From assembly GCA_973895155.1 (NCBI GenBank), contig OZ316897.1:9362001-9426000 (forward strand): DNA of 64,000 nucleotides, in the 5' to 3' direction. The DNA is from Marsupella aquatica. Its lineage: Eukaryota; Marchantiophyta. Shown here piece after piece: positions 9,135-21,107 of this stretch. A model generated the notes under the pieces. The model had not been told where the DNA came from. It saw only the letters and a list, made by a program, of their open reading frames with translations, and ran no database searches. A program made the translations under genes and the position numbers. Position 1 is the first letter of the stretch, and the number at the start of each line of letters is the position of its first letter.

Positions 9135-11885
9135 TTACAAATTAATCCGTCTCCACTTCTTGCGATCTCTCCGATGCAATCCACTGGCCCTAGAGGGTAG
9201 TTTCCCATATCTGTGTAGGAGGGATCTCCGTGGCTTCTCCTCTTCAATTCCATTCTCTGTTATTTCTGTTGGGGGAGACTTGCTCTGATCTCCGGCTTCT
9301 CGCAGTCTCTTTCCTTCGGCTTGCAAGTCTTCAAGCATCTTCTCTGTTGTTCTACTAGTGATGCCCCTTACATACCAGTTTATGGGAGGTGGTGGCATCA
9401 TAGCCGGCTCGACGACTTGGCGTAATTGTACTAAAGAAGCTACCCTACCCATATCTGACTGTCTGTCTGCATCTACGTATAGTGGCTCAATAACCCATGA
9501 TCCCTCAAAGCGCTTCATAAACCCTTCTTTGCCCAGCTGGTACGTTAACTGCCACATAATGTCAGACGATGTTTCAAACTTTAATATCAACACTTTCTGC
9601 TACACGAGCATCTATCTTTAACCGGGTGATGACGCCCGACCGAGGCGGCGGTATATAGAAATCGAGTTTGTCTTCGCACTTATAAACAATATAGTTTCAG
9701 CAGCATGGAGAAGAGCACAAAGATCCGTATGCATTCAACCCACTACACTCTACCTAGAGCCAAGTCATGTCACTCTATTCCTAAAATACATGTTGCTTGG
9801 TTCTGCAAATGAATAATTTGGGCCCATATGGAGGGTAGAAGACCTGCGATAATGCCACAATATCTAGGAACTGCCCTGCACAGCTCAGTGTCTTAAAGTG
9901 AAACTTACCGACAGTGCTCTCCGGTCTTGCTCCACTTTTACGCAAACATCCAATGTCCCAGACAGCCACAGAAACCGCCAGATTGCAGCCTGCTCTACCT
10001 CAAGAATCTGTCGCTCACCATAATCTTCGAGCACCTTTCGACTTTTTACCTCCTAACACCAGCTTCAATGCATTTACTTCGAGTTTAGACACAAACGACG
10101 CTAGAAAATTGAACAAGGAAAATCAGGACTGAAATTGAAGTTAGGGCAGCTCACAAGACCGAGATCTTTCTGCCAACAATCACAAATTTGAACTGAGTAC
10201 CGATCAAAGTACCGATAAAAAAGTCCTCTACCATCCAAGCGATGAGCATGCGCACAAGAAATACTAAGCTAGCAACTAGCCGAAGGTATACTTGAAATAG
10301 GCATATACCTTGATGTCCTTGAAGACACGTTTGTTTCCTGGATCAGATAGGATGTCAAAAACAGCGAGAGGGGGAAGTCCCACTTTAAAGGTTGAATTGA
10401 GCTCACAAAGTGCACCGGCAGGAACTGTAACCTGGTTGCAAAAGGGCCCAAAATGAAGCGCAGAAAATCAATATTAATGCCCTTGGCTAAAGCAATTGAC
10501 AATCTATCAAACTAATCACTGTGCTGAACCAGCGACATGAAGAATGTTAGACCAAACGAGCTCATAATGCACCAACCTCAATTCTTGCTTTCTCATCCTC
10601 CCACGTTGGATTCATCTGCCATAGCTTTAGTTCCTTCCCAACATCTGGGATGATTTTGTCCGGAACTGTTGCTGACGCATTTTGCCGCATCAACCTGCTC
10701 TTGAAAGATTGTTGGCCTTGCTCAAATGCCTTTGAAATTCTAGGTAACGTCTCTGCAATAGAGGATTGGAAGCCCTGTAGTACAAATGTATCAATCACGT
10801 CAGGAGCATGCATGGACAAAGGAAGAGTGTAAATAACTACACTACTAGCTTTGAAATGACGATTTCACCGTCGATGCCCAGAATTGCCCCGAACAGTAAC
10901 TCATGGGAAGTAAGATTTCATTCACGTCATTTCGGGGGACCAACTCAGTTGATTGGTTCGACTTCAATGTTAAGGGACAGAAGGCAGTCCCAAAATGGGA
11001 GGAAAACGGAATTTGCTTTTCCTGATCAGCTGTGGTATTTAGTCTTCTTCAAACGGGGATTCAAAGCCGTAGTTTTCGGCCTGCTGACACATTCTCTCAA
11101 ACAAGGTACCCAATAGAGCATTTTCACCCGCCCACTTTCATGTCAACTTTAAGTCCCTTCATGTACCTGGTCCTAGTGTTACAACCTATAGGTCCCTTTG
11201 TACCTGGTACCTTCGCCATGTGAAATGTCGATCAGGAGGTTCAACATTGACAGCCCCTGTCAGTGCCATAGAGAACGGCAACCTAAGGAGAATAAAAGTA
11301 AAAAATGCCGTTACTGGTGATCTTTAAGAGGTTATTGCCTGCTTAACATTCGAGTTTATCGCACACGCCAATTATGAAATAAACCAAAGCTGACATCTGC
11401 ACGAACTGAAAGCCTTACATGCTTTTCAGATTTTACTTCTCTTTGCTACCGAGTATGTAGGTATGATTAATTGACAAGGGTCTGCCCAACTTTCTGCCCG
11501 GAACTTCTTTACATGACGCACAGAACGATCTTTGAAAGAGTTTGGCAGTCGACTAAGGCCCTCGCGGCGTCAAGATGACTGAATTCCCCACAGCATCAAC
11601 CAATTGAATCCCTCTACAGCCCGAACCGAAATTCTCAAATCAATCATACACAAACTCTTACTAGTCCAACTTCGAAGCTCATCAGAAGGACACCTGATAA
11701 TCGGCAGTCAAGAGCCCACACGAGAGGCAGTATCCAATATGTATGAAGAAAACCCAAGCTGTGTGTGGGATGGCTAAGGGGGTGGCGCTGGCAATTCAAT
11801 TCACCTGAACGGCGCTCTGCGCTCCATGCCAACACTGGTCAACCGCACTACCAAAGTTTCGCCAAATTGGATGGTCGATCGTCAT
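9135..11885 (-). CDS. DUF220 / START-like (polyketide cyclase-like) host gene, five exons
   Basis: I infer five coding exons: 11805-11885, 10577-10774, 10309-10431, 9909-10052 and 9135-9596. All junctions follow GT-AG and phase 0, giving 1008 bp and 335 residues. Exon 1 starts MTIDHPIWRNFG at ATG 11885. Exon 2 ends NPTWEDEKARIE; exon 3 encodes VGLPPLAVFDILSDPGNKRV. Exon 4 has ILEVEQAAIWRFLWLSGTL, and exon 5 has FEGSWVIEPLYVDADR and PPINWYVRGITSRTTEKML. From memory this matches plant DUF220 proteins of the Arabidopsis At1g02470 type, annotated as polyketide-cyclase/lipid-transport START-like. The fold suggests binding of a hydrophobic ligand, but the function is not established. The C-terminus is basic. 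No stop or frameshift is seen, so it is probably functional. It is the only complete host gene here. Confidence 0.85.
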
Positions 11886-12260
11886 TTCTCTGACGAACTC
11901 TTCCTCGCAGCCCTCTCTCCTGCGCTCTGTTCCGCCCGTGGAGCCGCTGAATCGTTTCAAAGGAACTGAATGAAGCAGGCAGGGTGGACCGTCTTTCGTG
12001 AGAAGACGATCTCCGAGACCACGAAGATTACGGTGGCAGGATTAAATTTGGCAATTCAAATGTCCCGTCCGCAGCAATCGAAAATGGAGTATCAGCAGGG
12101 CTGGAAGATCTTTGGTGCAGGTGGGCCCGCAGTTTCTTTGGATGTGGAAGGAGCGGTGGAGAAACAAAGTTTCCAAGTTGTGAGAAGATTTTACACATCT
12201 CTCCTTCGTCAGCGAAGTACCACAGCTCCCGTTGCGTATGGTAAGGCCCTCCCATGAGGG
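11886..12260. other. GC-richer leader/promoter region of the DUF220 gene
   Basis: This segment is clearly more GC-rich than the DNA to its right and contains short open frames on both strands (11970-12257 plus; 12028-12308 minus). None has recognisable protein features. It is best read as the 5' UTR and promoter of the minus-strand gene, possibly bidirectional. No clear TATA box was found in a suitable position. Confidence 0.4.
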
Positions 12261-13980
12261 CATTCTCCCAAGTAAATAATTAAACCACACCTGCCCATCT
12301 AAAAGCACAATTCACTCCCTCACTACTCCTCATTACTGTGGGTTAATACTGTCTCGAAATAAAAGGTGATCACTCACCTCCTTTTGTGGCGCTCAAGCCC
12401 ATTTCTAAGAGCTATGGATAACCCATAGCTTTTTATAACGGCAATTGTGATTGAAGGGGTGTTACAAGAATCAGGAAGCAGGTCTTCCTTTTTTTCTATG
12501 TCTAAGATGCAATAGTAGCCATTCAGATGTGGTATTTTTTTTCAATGTATGAGATGCTCATAGCCATTCAAATGTGAGAACAGGCCAGACTTATCTTTGC
12601 ATGACCTTAGGAGGCACAATCTGGCCAAACCATTACTCATCCTAGTTGCGTGCTGGTATCATGGAGAAAATCATTTGCAATCACGCAACTAGGATACTAA
12701 CACGCAACTGATCCCGTTTTTGCTGATGTAGCTATGCTTGAATTGATTTTTTCCATACCAGACACAGTTTAGCTCGGGCATTATAAACTTAGTGTATGCA
12801 ATGGACCTCACATTTGCAATGGCTAAACAGTGACATTGTTGCCCCAAGTTATTGCAAAAGGCGTCAAGGCCCCTTGTCTCCTTTAATTTTATGTCAGAGG
12901 CTAAAATTGGACATATAATGAGTGTGAATGGCTGCAATTGGTTATACAAGAACTCGGGAGCCCATTTCAGGTATGGTGCATACCTATACTACATGGCAAG
13001 CAGTGGACCCAAGTAAATATTGATGTGGAGTGCTTATTTTGTCCAAAATTTTAGACCACCCCAAAGATGATCAAAACATCCCCCACTTTGGCTCCTTCAT
13101 GCAAGGGATTTGCATTTAGTGAAGTTCATTTGAATGGAGATTTAGAGTCTCTCCTTAGAACGCAGTCTAACTTTGGAACAAGAAGTGGCCCTCCACTTTG
13201 GTTTGGTGAAAACCTTGAGGAATCACTCCTTGGATTATTGGAACAAGTGCAAACAAATGGAGGATTTTTTTAATCCTGTTGGGCCACTACTTATATTCAA
13301 AAACTTATATTAATTGCACTTTAAAATGTAATTTTTGCAAATTTATGAAAGTCATATAATAAAGGGCACAAAGAATTTTTGACGGATTTTTCCAATTTAT
13401 TTATTTTCAAAAATATTACTTTGTTTGCACTATCTTACTAAACTTTGTTTGCAAGTATCCTTGATATTTTGTAAAGCTTGTTGCACACCTATGGCAAATG
13501 ATACCCTTTGTCCAAGAAGACACCTTAATTGAGGTGGTCAAAAGTGGATTATGGTATGAGCATCAGGATCTCATTTTCACCTGGTCCAAGGACTATAAGT
13601 ACCTTTGCCAACAAAAGGTTATCAATGACCTCCATTAGATATGGCTTGAGGGCCAAAACTAGGGGACCAAAGTTTGTCCAAGGTGGTAAGTATGTATATA
13701 TCAAGGGGTTTAAAATTGGGTTACCCTTAACCACAAAGAGCATGTAAACAAGTGTTCACCATCATCAGTGGTCAAGCGTTGTCTTACGCATGCCCCCTTG
13801 GCCCTCACTATGTGTAATTAATTAGTTTGAGGACCGCTTGTTATGTAAAACTTGTTTTATTGAACTATTTGGAGCCATGAAGAGTTGCACATGGGTTTAG
13901 GATTTAGGATACATTGGAATAGATAGATGAGAGGACAAAAATCAAATGGAGGATTCTCAATGAAGTGAATTTTAAAGGTA
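12261..13980. other. Gene-free interval
   Basis: AT-rich DNA without a protein-like frame. The only structures noted are a hairpin 'gctatgg...ccatagc' near 12409-12430 and the 14-bp inverted repeat listed separately. Confidence 0.5.
12639..12695. repeat. 14-bp perfect inverted repeat
   Basis: atcctagttgcgtg (12639-12652) is the exact reverse complement of cacgcaactaggat (12682-12695), with a 29-base loop. It could be a short hairpin or MITE remnant; no flanking gene uses it obviously. Confidence 0.8.
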
Positions 13981-14975
13981 GTTAGGGCAATTTCATTGAA
14001 GACCAATAGGAGTACATTCATGGTAATACCAAGGATCATTCTCCATGCAAAACATTTCCCTCAGTACCTCTATGTCTATACAAATGTATTTAACATTCCA
14101 TATAGTTCATGAAAAATATTACTTTGTCCATAGTAATTGAAAGGTCTTAGAGTCCCTTGCTATTCCACTACCCATAGTAGTTACATGGTGTTTTTACCTT
14201 TGCTTGTTACTCTTGTATCCATAGTAGCCAAAGGGTTTCTTAAGGTAGCTTGGTAAATGTTAGAGAAGTTGAAAAGTTTCTTGGATTTTTTAAGTTACCT
14301 TGGTGAATGTTAGAGAAGTTTAAAAGTTTCTTGGATTCTATTACCTTGGTAAATGTTAGAGTAGTTGAAGAGTTTCTTTCTTCTTGTCATTATTTCAAAT
14401 AGAAAATTGAAACAGATTACCAAAAAACATTGATATATCAATCACAACGCCCATGGAAAGCTCATTTTGTCCTCATATTTTTTAAACCAAAGGTAGAAAG
14501 AAATTCTTCAACTACTATAACATTTACCAAGGTAATATAAGAAACACAATAAACTTTTCAACTTATGTAATATCTCGTGTAACATTTACCAATGTGACTT
14601 AAGAAACCATTTGGCTACCATGGATAGAGGGGTGACAAGCCAACAAAAGAGATACCATAATTACTATCAATTATAGAGTAATACCAAGGGACTCTAAGAC
14701 CATGCAACTACTATGCGGACAAAAGAATATTTTGCATGAACTATATGGAATAACAAGCAATGTAAGAAACACCATAACTACTATGGGTAGAGTAGTACCA
14801 AGACTCTAAGACCTTTCAACTACTATGGACAAACTAATATTTTACATCAACTACATGGAATGTCACATGTATTGTATAGACATACAGGTATTAATATGAA
14901 ATATTTTGCATGGAGAATTACCCTCAGTATTACCATGAATGTACTCCTATTTGTCTTCAATGAACTTGTCCTAAC
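13981..14975. mobile_element. ~1-kb foldback (long inverted repeat) element
   Basis: The left arm (from gttagggcaatttcattgaa) is mirrored by the right arm ending ttcaatgaacttgtcctaac. Matching blocks continue inward through 'caataggagtacattcatgg', 'aggtcttagagtc' and 'accttggtaaatgttagag', to a centre near 14400-14480. The arms have diverged by substitutions and indels. No ORF is present. This is most likely a non-autonomous DNA transposon with very long terminal repeats; its edges and target duplication are uncertain. Confidence 0.65.
14249..14380. repeat. Three tandem ~47-bp units within the foldback arm
   Basis: The phrase ttggtaaatgttagagaagt followed by a 'gtttctt' tract occurs three times at about 14250, 14299 and 14346, with minor changes. 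It lies at the inner end of the left arm. Confidence 0.7.
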
Positions 14976-15768
14976 ACTAGTACATTTTTGGGCCTTTATT
15001 CGATAGGATTTCCATCGGATCCCTTCAGAAAAATTGACACAAAAATTTCTGGCATCCGATGCAATACGCAACGCACTTTGCGATGCCAAAACCATTGCAT
15101 ATCGACCATTGGACATCCATCGGACTTTCCATCATTTTAAGTAATGGAACTTTTGTTGTAACGTGTTACGGATAGTCTGTCCAATGTAAAATGAATCGGA
15201 TAATTAACACGCGAGGAGGCACAAAGACTTCAGGCGTCCGATACGATTTATTGTATGTATTGCAATATGCGAAGTGTTTAGTATCGGACTTTGTGTTATT
15301 TTTAACAACGCAAATTGCGTTAGGTTTGGTATCGGAATATCCAATGTTTTCAATATGGGAACCTTGAAAGAGGGGTCCAATGTATGGGGTAATCGGGCAG
15401 GCGCGGAAGGCTTTGGGTCGTGGACGGATAGACGTCCTGGACGTCCCTACATGGAGGCCGTCCAAGATGTCCTCGTGTTTTTTCTCAGCCGTTGCGGGAG
15501 GCATCGGGCTGTCTTCAGTGAAAAAGGTGGACGTCCATCACACAGGGCCGTCCAGGCCATCCTCAAAAATTCTGAAAATGGCCTTATCTTGCTGCTGTCT
15601 TGACGTCTTGCCAATGGGTATCCAAGCTGTCCCATCTTCTTAGTTGTCCTTACTCCGTTTGAACTTGGAATAACTAGCTTAAGAGGCCTTATAAATTCTA
15701 AAAATTAAAAAAATTCATGATTTCCGACACTTTAACTTGTTTTTAGGAACAATCACCATTTTACGTAG
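14976..15768. other. Non-coding flank, probable gypsy1 3' LTR region
   Basis: No gene is visible. The part from about 15395 to 15615 is GC-rich with repeated GGACGTCC-type palindromes. It lies directly beyond the gypsy1 polypurine tract, so it is probably LTR sequence, but no second LTR is present to define its limits. The segment 15000-15360 contains several 'atcgga' words and no ORF. Confidence 0.4.
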
Positions 15769-15781
15769 GTCCCCCCTCAAA
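15769..15781 (-). other. gypsy1 polypurine tract
   Basis: The minus strand reads TTGAGGGGGGACC, 23 bp after the pol stop. The sequence between pol and this tract resembles the segment around 48329-48360 in gypsy2. Confidence 0.6.
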
Positions 15782-15803
15782 TGGCATCATGTCCTCACAA
15801 GCT

Positions 15804-16663
15804 TTAAGGTGGTAAGAGATAAAGCTTAACTCTTGCCGCATTAATTCTTGTGTCTAAAGGTGCGCCATCCAAGGTAGCTAATGAAATAGATCCATTTTGC
15901 CAAACTTTAATCACTTTGCAGGGGCCTATCCAATGGGTGTGGAGTTTACCTGCATCATAGATTAAGGCCAAATCACCATACTTCAATTTGTTGGGCTTTA
16001 AATTTTTATCATAAGCCTTTTTCCTCTTCATTTGTTGAAGTAAAGTATGTTGTAAAGCAAGTAGTTACCTATCTTCTTCCAATGTTTCCAATTGGGTTAA
16101 TATGCATTGCAAACTAGGTTCCTCCTCCATTCGTTCGGAAATGATTGTCCTCTCGGTTAACAACTCCATCTCAATGGGAATTAGGGCATCCAATCCATAA
16201 GGGAGATAGAACAGAGTTTTGGTGATCATGATTTTCTCAGCTGTTTGATCTGTCCATAATGCGGAAGGTATTTTATATCCCAGTCTACTTTATGCGCAGA
16301 AACCATTTTATTCAAAATCTTGCCCATTAATCCGTTAGCTTGTTCAGTTAGTCCATTCGCCTTGGGATTATAAGGTGTAGTCTTGCAATATTTAATTAAG
16401 TACTTTTCAGTAATTAATTCAATGGTATCATTGAGAAAATGTAATCCACGATCACTTACAAGCTCGAGTGGGCATCCAAACCTTGTGATGATGTTTTCAA
16501 AAAGGAATGTTGTAGCAATAGCAGCATCATTCTTCCTGGTTGCCTTAACTTCAACCCACTTGGTCGCATAATCCGTAGCAAGAATTATATAACAAGTCCT
16601 TGAATATCGAGCAGGGGGTGAAATACGTCCTATAAAGTCAATACCCCATTTTTCAAAAGGCAA
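15804..16663 (-). pseudogene. gypsy1 integrase core and C-terminus
   Basis: The catalytic core (16226-16663) shows FEKWGIDFIGRISP (first Asp), LELVSDRGLHFLN (second Asp) and NGLTEQANGLM, where the expected catalytic Glu of TERAN/TEQAN is kept. The frame breaks near 16226. The C-terminal part (15804-16031) reads KLHTHWIGPCKVIKVWQNGS, the GPF-like module of non-chromodomain plant Gypsy integrases. No chromodomain is present. About 190 bp between the two parts lies in other frames, so the protein is not functional. Confidence 0.85.
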
Positions 16664-16819
16664 AAGAGGTAAGATTGGTATAAGTGGCCACCTGGAAGTT
16701 GCTGAACATTGGCTTCCCTATTTGTTGACAAGGATCGCATCTTTTAATAAAGTTGAGAGTATCTCTATGCATAGTTGGCCACCAATAGCCAACATCCCGA
16801 ATCTTCTTAACTGTGGTAT

Positions 16820-17032
16820 TCACCGCATAATGGCCCCTGAATCTTCAGCATGTAGGGCTGTTATAACTTTCATACTCTCCTTAGGCTCAAGACATCGCTT
16901 CAACTTCTGGTCAGGAGTTAACTTGAAGAGGGTGCCTTTAATTAAAATATAAGGTCCAATTTTTTGTAAAAATACAAGTTTCTCTTCTGCATTTGAACCT
17001 GCTGGCATCACTCCATGGGTTAACATATTCAC
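16820..17032 (-). pseudogene. gypsy1 pre-integrase linker/zinc-finger region
   Basis: The frame matches the segment before the HHCC finger in gypsy2: a run like KIGPYILIKGTLFKLTPDQK and then ITALHAEDSGAIMR. The finger itself continues leftward out of frame (16720-16819). Confidence 0.75.
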
Positions 17033-17129
17033 AATATCATAATAGATGGAAGTTTCATCCTCTATATGCCAAATTTCTTCATCGGAAAAGGAGTCTTCTA
17101 AATTAGCTTTGCTTTCCTTACTAGATAGT

Positions 17130-17723
17130 CTTGAAAGAAAATCTGCATTTTCATGATGTTTGCCCGGTCTTACATGGACTTCATAATCAAAATTTTACAA
17201 AAGTAAGACCCATCTCACCACCCTTCCTGATAAATTTGCTTGGTTTACTAAATATTTCTTTACAAACAAAAATAATAGCCAATGCTTCCCTTTTAGTTAC
17301 GGAATAATTTTTCTCGGGAGCACTTAGCTGTCTACTTGCATAGTAAATGGGGGGATCTTGAGCTTGCTCATCCTTCTAGCTTAAATTTGCTCCCATGCAA
17401 AGAGCTGAAGAGTCAATGAAAACATGAAAGGTTTTGGTCCAATCTGGTGGTTGAAGTATTGGTGCTTTGGTGAGTCTTGATTTCAACTCTTGGAAAGTAG
17501 ATTCTCTCTCATTGGTCCAAATATACTCCACATCATGTTTGAGAAGTTTGGTGAGGGGCATCGCAATATCAACATACTTATGAATAAATTGTCTATAGTA
17601 GCCAACATGGCTAGGTAAGAAGGCTCGAAGTTCCTTTAAGTCCTTGGGTGGTAGTAATTCCACAATAACCTTAATTTTATTTTTGTCCACTTCAATACCT
17701 CTCTGAGATATAACATGACCCAA
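17130..17723 (-). pseudogene. gypsy1 RT C-terminus and RNase H
   Basis: MGHVISQRGIEVDKNKI and LRAFLPSHVGYYRQFIHKYV are the RT thumb/connection blocks. FHVFIDSSALCMGANLS is the start of Gypsy RNase H with its first catalytic Asp. The frame ends at 17376; matches continue in another frame to about 17130, ending near the HHENADFLSRL block. A frameshift or stop separates the two. Confidence 0.8.
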
Positions 17724-17879
17724 AAGAATTCTTTCTCTTATCCTTAATATATAACATTTTTCCGGATGTAGGGAAAGTTGTGCTTCTCTACATTTCTCAA
17801 AAGTTTTCTCTAAGCAATCAAGATGTTGTGTAAATGAGCTATAGACACAAAAATCATCTATAAAAATCTCAAGGAAATA

Positions 17880-18443
17880 TCACAAATATTCTTGAAAGCT
17901 CACCATCATGATTTGTTGAAATGTTCCTAGTGCATTGCATAATCCAAAAGGCATAACATTGAAGGCAAAAGTTCCCCAGTCGGTAGTGAAGGTGGTCTTA
18001 TCTCGATCCTCCTTCCGTATGGAAACTTGATTGTATCTCGAATAACCATCAAGAAAACTATAGAGCTCATGTCGTGCAACTATGTCAAGGACTAAGTCAA
18101 TAAATGGTAAAGAATAATGATCTTTTTGAGTTGTGGCATTAAGCTCTCTGAAATCTTGACAAACTCTGATTTTAGGTTTTCCATCGGGGCCAGCCTTCTT
18201 AGGCACAATTACTATAGGAGACACCCATTCACTGCTAAGCACGGGATAAATGAATCTTGCCTCCAACAACTTGTCTAATTCTGTCTTCACCATTAAAGAA
18301 TATTTTGGGTTAAGATGATATTGTCTTTGCCTTATTGGTATCGCACCTTCATTAAGGTCAATTCGATGCTCCCCAAGCCAAGGGTGTATGCCTTTAAGGT
18401 CCTTATGACTCCATGCATATACATCTTTGTATTGTTTCAACAA
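17880..18443 (-). pseudogene. gypsy1 reverse transcriptase, N-terminal and palm region
   Basis: This holds the RT fingers and palm: SPIVIVPKKAGPDGKPKIRV, FRELNATTQKDHYSLPFID, LYSFLDGYSRYNQVSIRKED and MPFGLCNALGTFQQIMM. The catalytic DD region follows at about 17830-17880 in a broken frame. Residues match the gypsy2 pol ORF at roughly residues 75-260. Confidence 0.85.
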
Positions 18444-18976
18444 ATCAATGTATTTTTCTCTTAACTCACCATGGATATGCTTACCAATATTGATAAACTT
18501 CCCAGGTTCAATCTCAATCTTCTGTGCTTGCCGCGGGTCACCATACCTTTAGTCATTCGAGCTCCTTGTGGTTTCATAATTTCTTCTTCTGTAGGTGGCA
18601 ACCTTGAAGTTTCTCTCTCATTGGTGGTCACCGATTTCACAAGTCAGAACTTTGAATCTTCACTTTCTTACAGTGATAGCTGCTCACCTTCTTCATAGAT
18701 TTCCATGTAATGCACATCTGAGTAATTCTGAAATGGATGAGGAGTTGTTACTAGGTTATAATCCGAGTAATCAGAAGTGTAACCATCCTCCGAAGTTGTT
18801 TCACCCAAATATGATTATGGTCCCCAACTTATCTTAACACTTGGTTCGTCAAAAGAGAGTTCTCTTCGTTAAATAACCTTCACCCCACCCTTATAAAGCC
18901 ATGGTCGATCTAGGAGTATGGGAAAGCTTGATGGAATTTCAGGGTCTATCACCACATAATCAAGATTAAAATTAAT

Positions 18977-19267
18977 TCATCCGATATTAGTTGGAACTTC
19001 ATTGAGTTTTCCAGCTGGTATAACTCTACATTGATCCGCCATCCTCAAAATTTTTGGGGTGTGTTCAAATTTAGTAAAACCGAGGTCAGCAGCCATTGTT
19101 TTAGTCATAAGGTTCACACTAGAACCTCCATCTACAGGTACGTTCTTGATTGTACATCTTTCTACTTGAATATCAATTTCCGGCGGTCCTTGATCCTCCA
19201 ATTCCATGCGCATTACTTCAGTAGTAGGTAACTTAATTCTCCTTTGTCTTCCCATTAATAACTTCAT
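18977..19267 (-). pseudogene. gypsy1 retropepsin
   Basis: An aspartic protease domain with the motif VPVDGGSSVNLMTKTMAADL; the catalytic D-G-G replaces the usual D-S/T-G, as in gypsy2. It is followed by PKILRMADQCRVIPAGKL. The C-terminal ILLGRPWL flap equivalent lies leftward out of frame at about 18890-18920. Confidence 0.8.
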
Positions 19268-19346
19268 AATTATTTGCGATAGGTTGGATTGTCTTGCAAG
19301 AGTTCTCCAATGGTAATGTTAGCTAGATGGTTTTTTACATCTTCTA

Positions 19347-21107
19347 CTATGTCACAATGATTTCTTTGGACCCCATAGCAATCTTTTCAGGAGCATTAAT
19401 CTCTGTTGGTGCTTCTTTAGTTGATGGAAGTTGTTCGTTACTTTTCAAATCCTTTGCCTTATCCAAAATTTCTGTAGCTAAGTAATCTCTAATCTCCTCG
19501 GAGATGTCAGGTATAAAATATTTGGGGTCATTTTGGTCATAAGCAGGGTCTAGCCCTTTTGGTAGCCCTTCCTCAAATGGTTTTTGAGTAGCTTTGGAGG
19601 ACTTCTTCTTTTTAGGCTTCTTACTAACAAGATGTTCTTCTTCCCTTTTATGACCTTTAGATCGAGTCGTCACAAAAGTATCAAGTACCCTATTTCGGTT
19701 TTTAACCCGTGAGTTTGGTTGTCCAACTACTCATTCCTCAACCAATTCTGCTACTTCAATATCAAAAACTTTTCCAGAAAGAGGTTGTTGAAAATTGTTG
19801 GGAGACAATAGCACTTGATTCACTGTCTCTTCCATTTCCTCAAAACTAATATTACAATTATGTTCTTATATACTATACACCATCCGTACATTGGTCTCTT
19901 GCCTAGGAGGTTCCTTTACAGGTTTTTGTGCAAACCTTACCATTATCCGTGATTTAGAAAGGTTAGGACATTCTACTGGTAAATGTCTCTCCTTACCACA
20001 ATTACCGCAAATTGGAGTGTATCCCTCTTCTTGACTAGGATATGGACATTGTGGGATGTAGTGTCCTGTTTGTCCGCAATTCCAACAAGTACCTCGATCT
20101 CTTGGAGCTCCTTTTGGTGAATACCCTCTTGGAGGTCCCATCGATGATCTTGGTACCGGTCTCTGTGAAGGTCCAGGTTGTGCTATAGAAAAGTATTGTG
20201 GTCATGCATTTTGGGTTTGGAGAGCATATATATCACTATAATCATACATATCCTCTTCTCTATAGTTAAGGTAATTTACTGCAAATTTCCCATTTGGGCA
20301 CTCGTTCGGGTAATGACCATGACCATTACATTTTGTACACCAAACATTGTGTCTTTGAATAGGTATCAGTCGTCTTGGTGGTCGTATCCCAACAATATTG
20401 ACTGAAAATTTGGACAACTGACCACTTAGGGACTCAATTACCTTATCAAGTTGTTTGGTTTTGGCAGGTACAACTACCTTTTTGACAGTTATTTGCTTTC
20501 TTGTATCTTCCTCTGAGTTTGAACTACTATTTTCTAAGATAGATTCAGAAGTGTCATCACTACTACTTGTACTACTCTCATCCTCATCAGAATCAGATGA
20601 AGATTTTCCTTTCTTCTTCTTTTTGCCTTTTTGCTTTTTCCTTCTTTCTTTCCTCAAGTCTTTCCTTACCCTACTTGGTTGAGAATCCACATAAGTTTGA
20701 GTGGTCTCTTGCGCTTCCTCAAGGGTTTTCACTCCTTCCCTCCTAACAAACCTATTAATCGGGCCTGGTAGACCATTAATAAACCAATCTTGAATAGTAT
20801 CAAGGGTAGTGTTTGGATTATATGCATCAATTAAGTCCAATAATTTTTCATAATACTTTTTCACTGAGTCATGTTTCTTCATCCGATGTTGTGATATCTT
20901 TGCAAATGCCCTGGCTGAAGCTCCATCCTCTTGAAATTGCTTCAGGAATGCTATCTTAGTCTTGGGCCAGTAATTTTTGTCCTTAAATCTATCATACCGT
21001 TTCCTTCTGTGCGGGGGTTTTAAGTTTTCTAAAATTTTGACATACTTGAATTTTGATTTTATTGTTAGGGTCTGCCTTTTTGGAATAGTTATTGTGGTCA
21101 AGTCCAC
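19347..21107 (-). pseudogene. gypsy1 gag with zinc knuckles, fragmented
   Basis: Three minus-strand pieces remain. 20202-21107 carries the capsid-like part (RAFAKISQHRMKKHDSVKKY, DWFINGLPGPINRFVRREGV), a Lys-rich and acidic Ser-rich linker, and the first CCHC knuckle (CTKCNGHGHYPNEC). 19866-20141 carries two more knuckles (CWNCGQTGHYIPQC, CGNCGKERHLPVEC). 19347-19673 is the Lys-rich link to protease, with DPAYDQNDPKYFIPDIS. The N-terminus is missing at 21107. Three knuckles in one Gag match gypsy2. Confidence 0.85.

Larger units (their letters stand above)
15769..21107 (-). mobile_element. Ty3/Gypsy element 'gypsy1', Athila/Tat-like, degenerate and 5' truncated
   Basis: The order on the minus strand is gag, zinc knuckles, protease, RT, RNase H, integrase: the Gypsy order. 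It is clearly related to gypsy2 across every domain but is broken into many frames. No 5' LTR or gag N-terminus remains beyond 21107. The 3' end has a polypurine tract (15769-15781) directly after the integrase stop, with no ORF3 in between, unlike gypsy2. Confidence 0.85.

Noticed and set aside
9914-10132. Plus-strand ORF of 72 codons
   Set aside because: It is the antisense of exon 4 of the DUF220 gene.
13529-13747. Plus-strand ORF of 72 codons
   Set aside because: No recognisable features and an equally long frame on the other strand; not supported.
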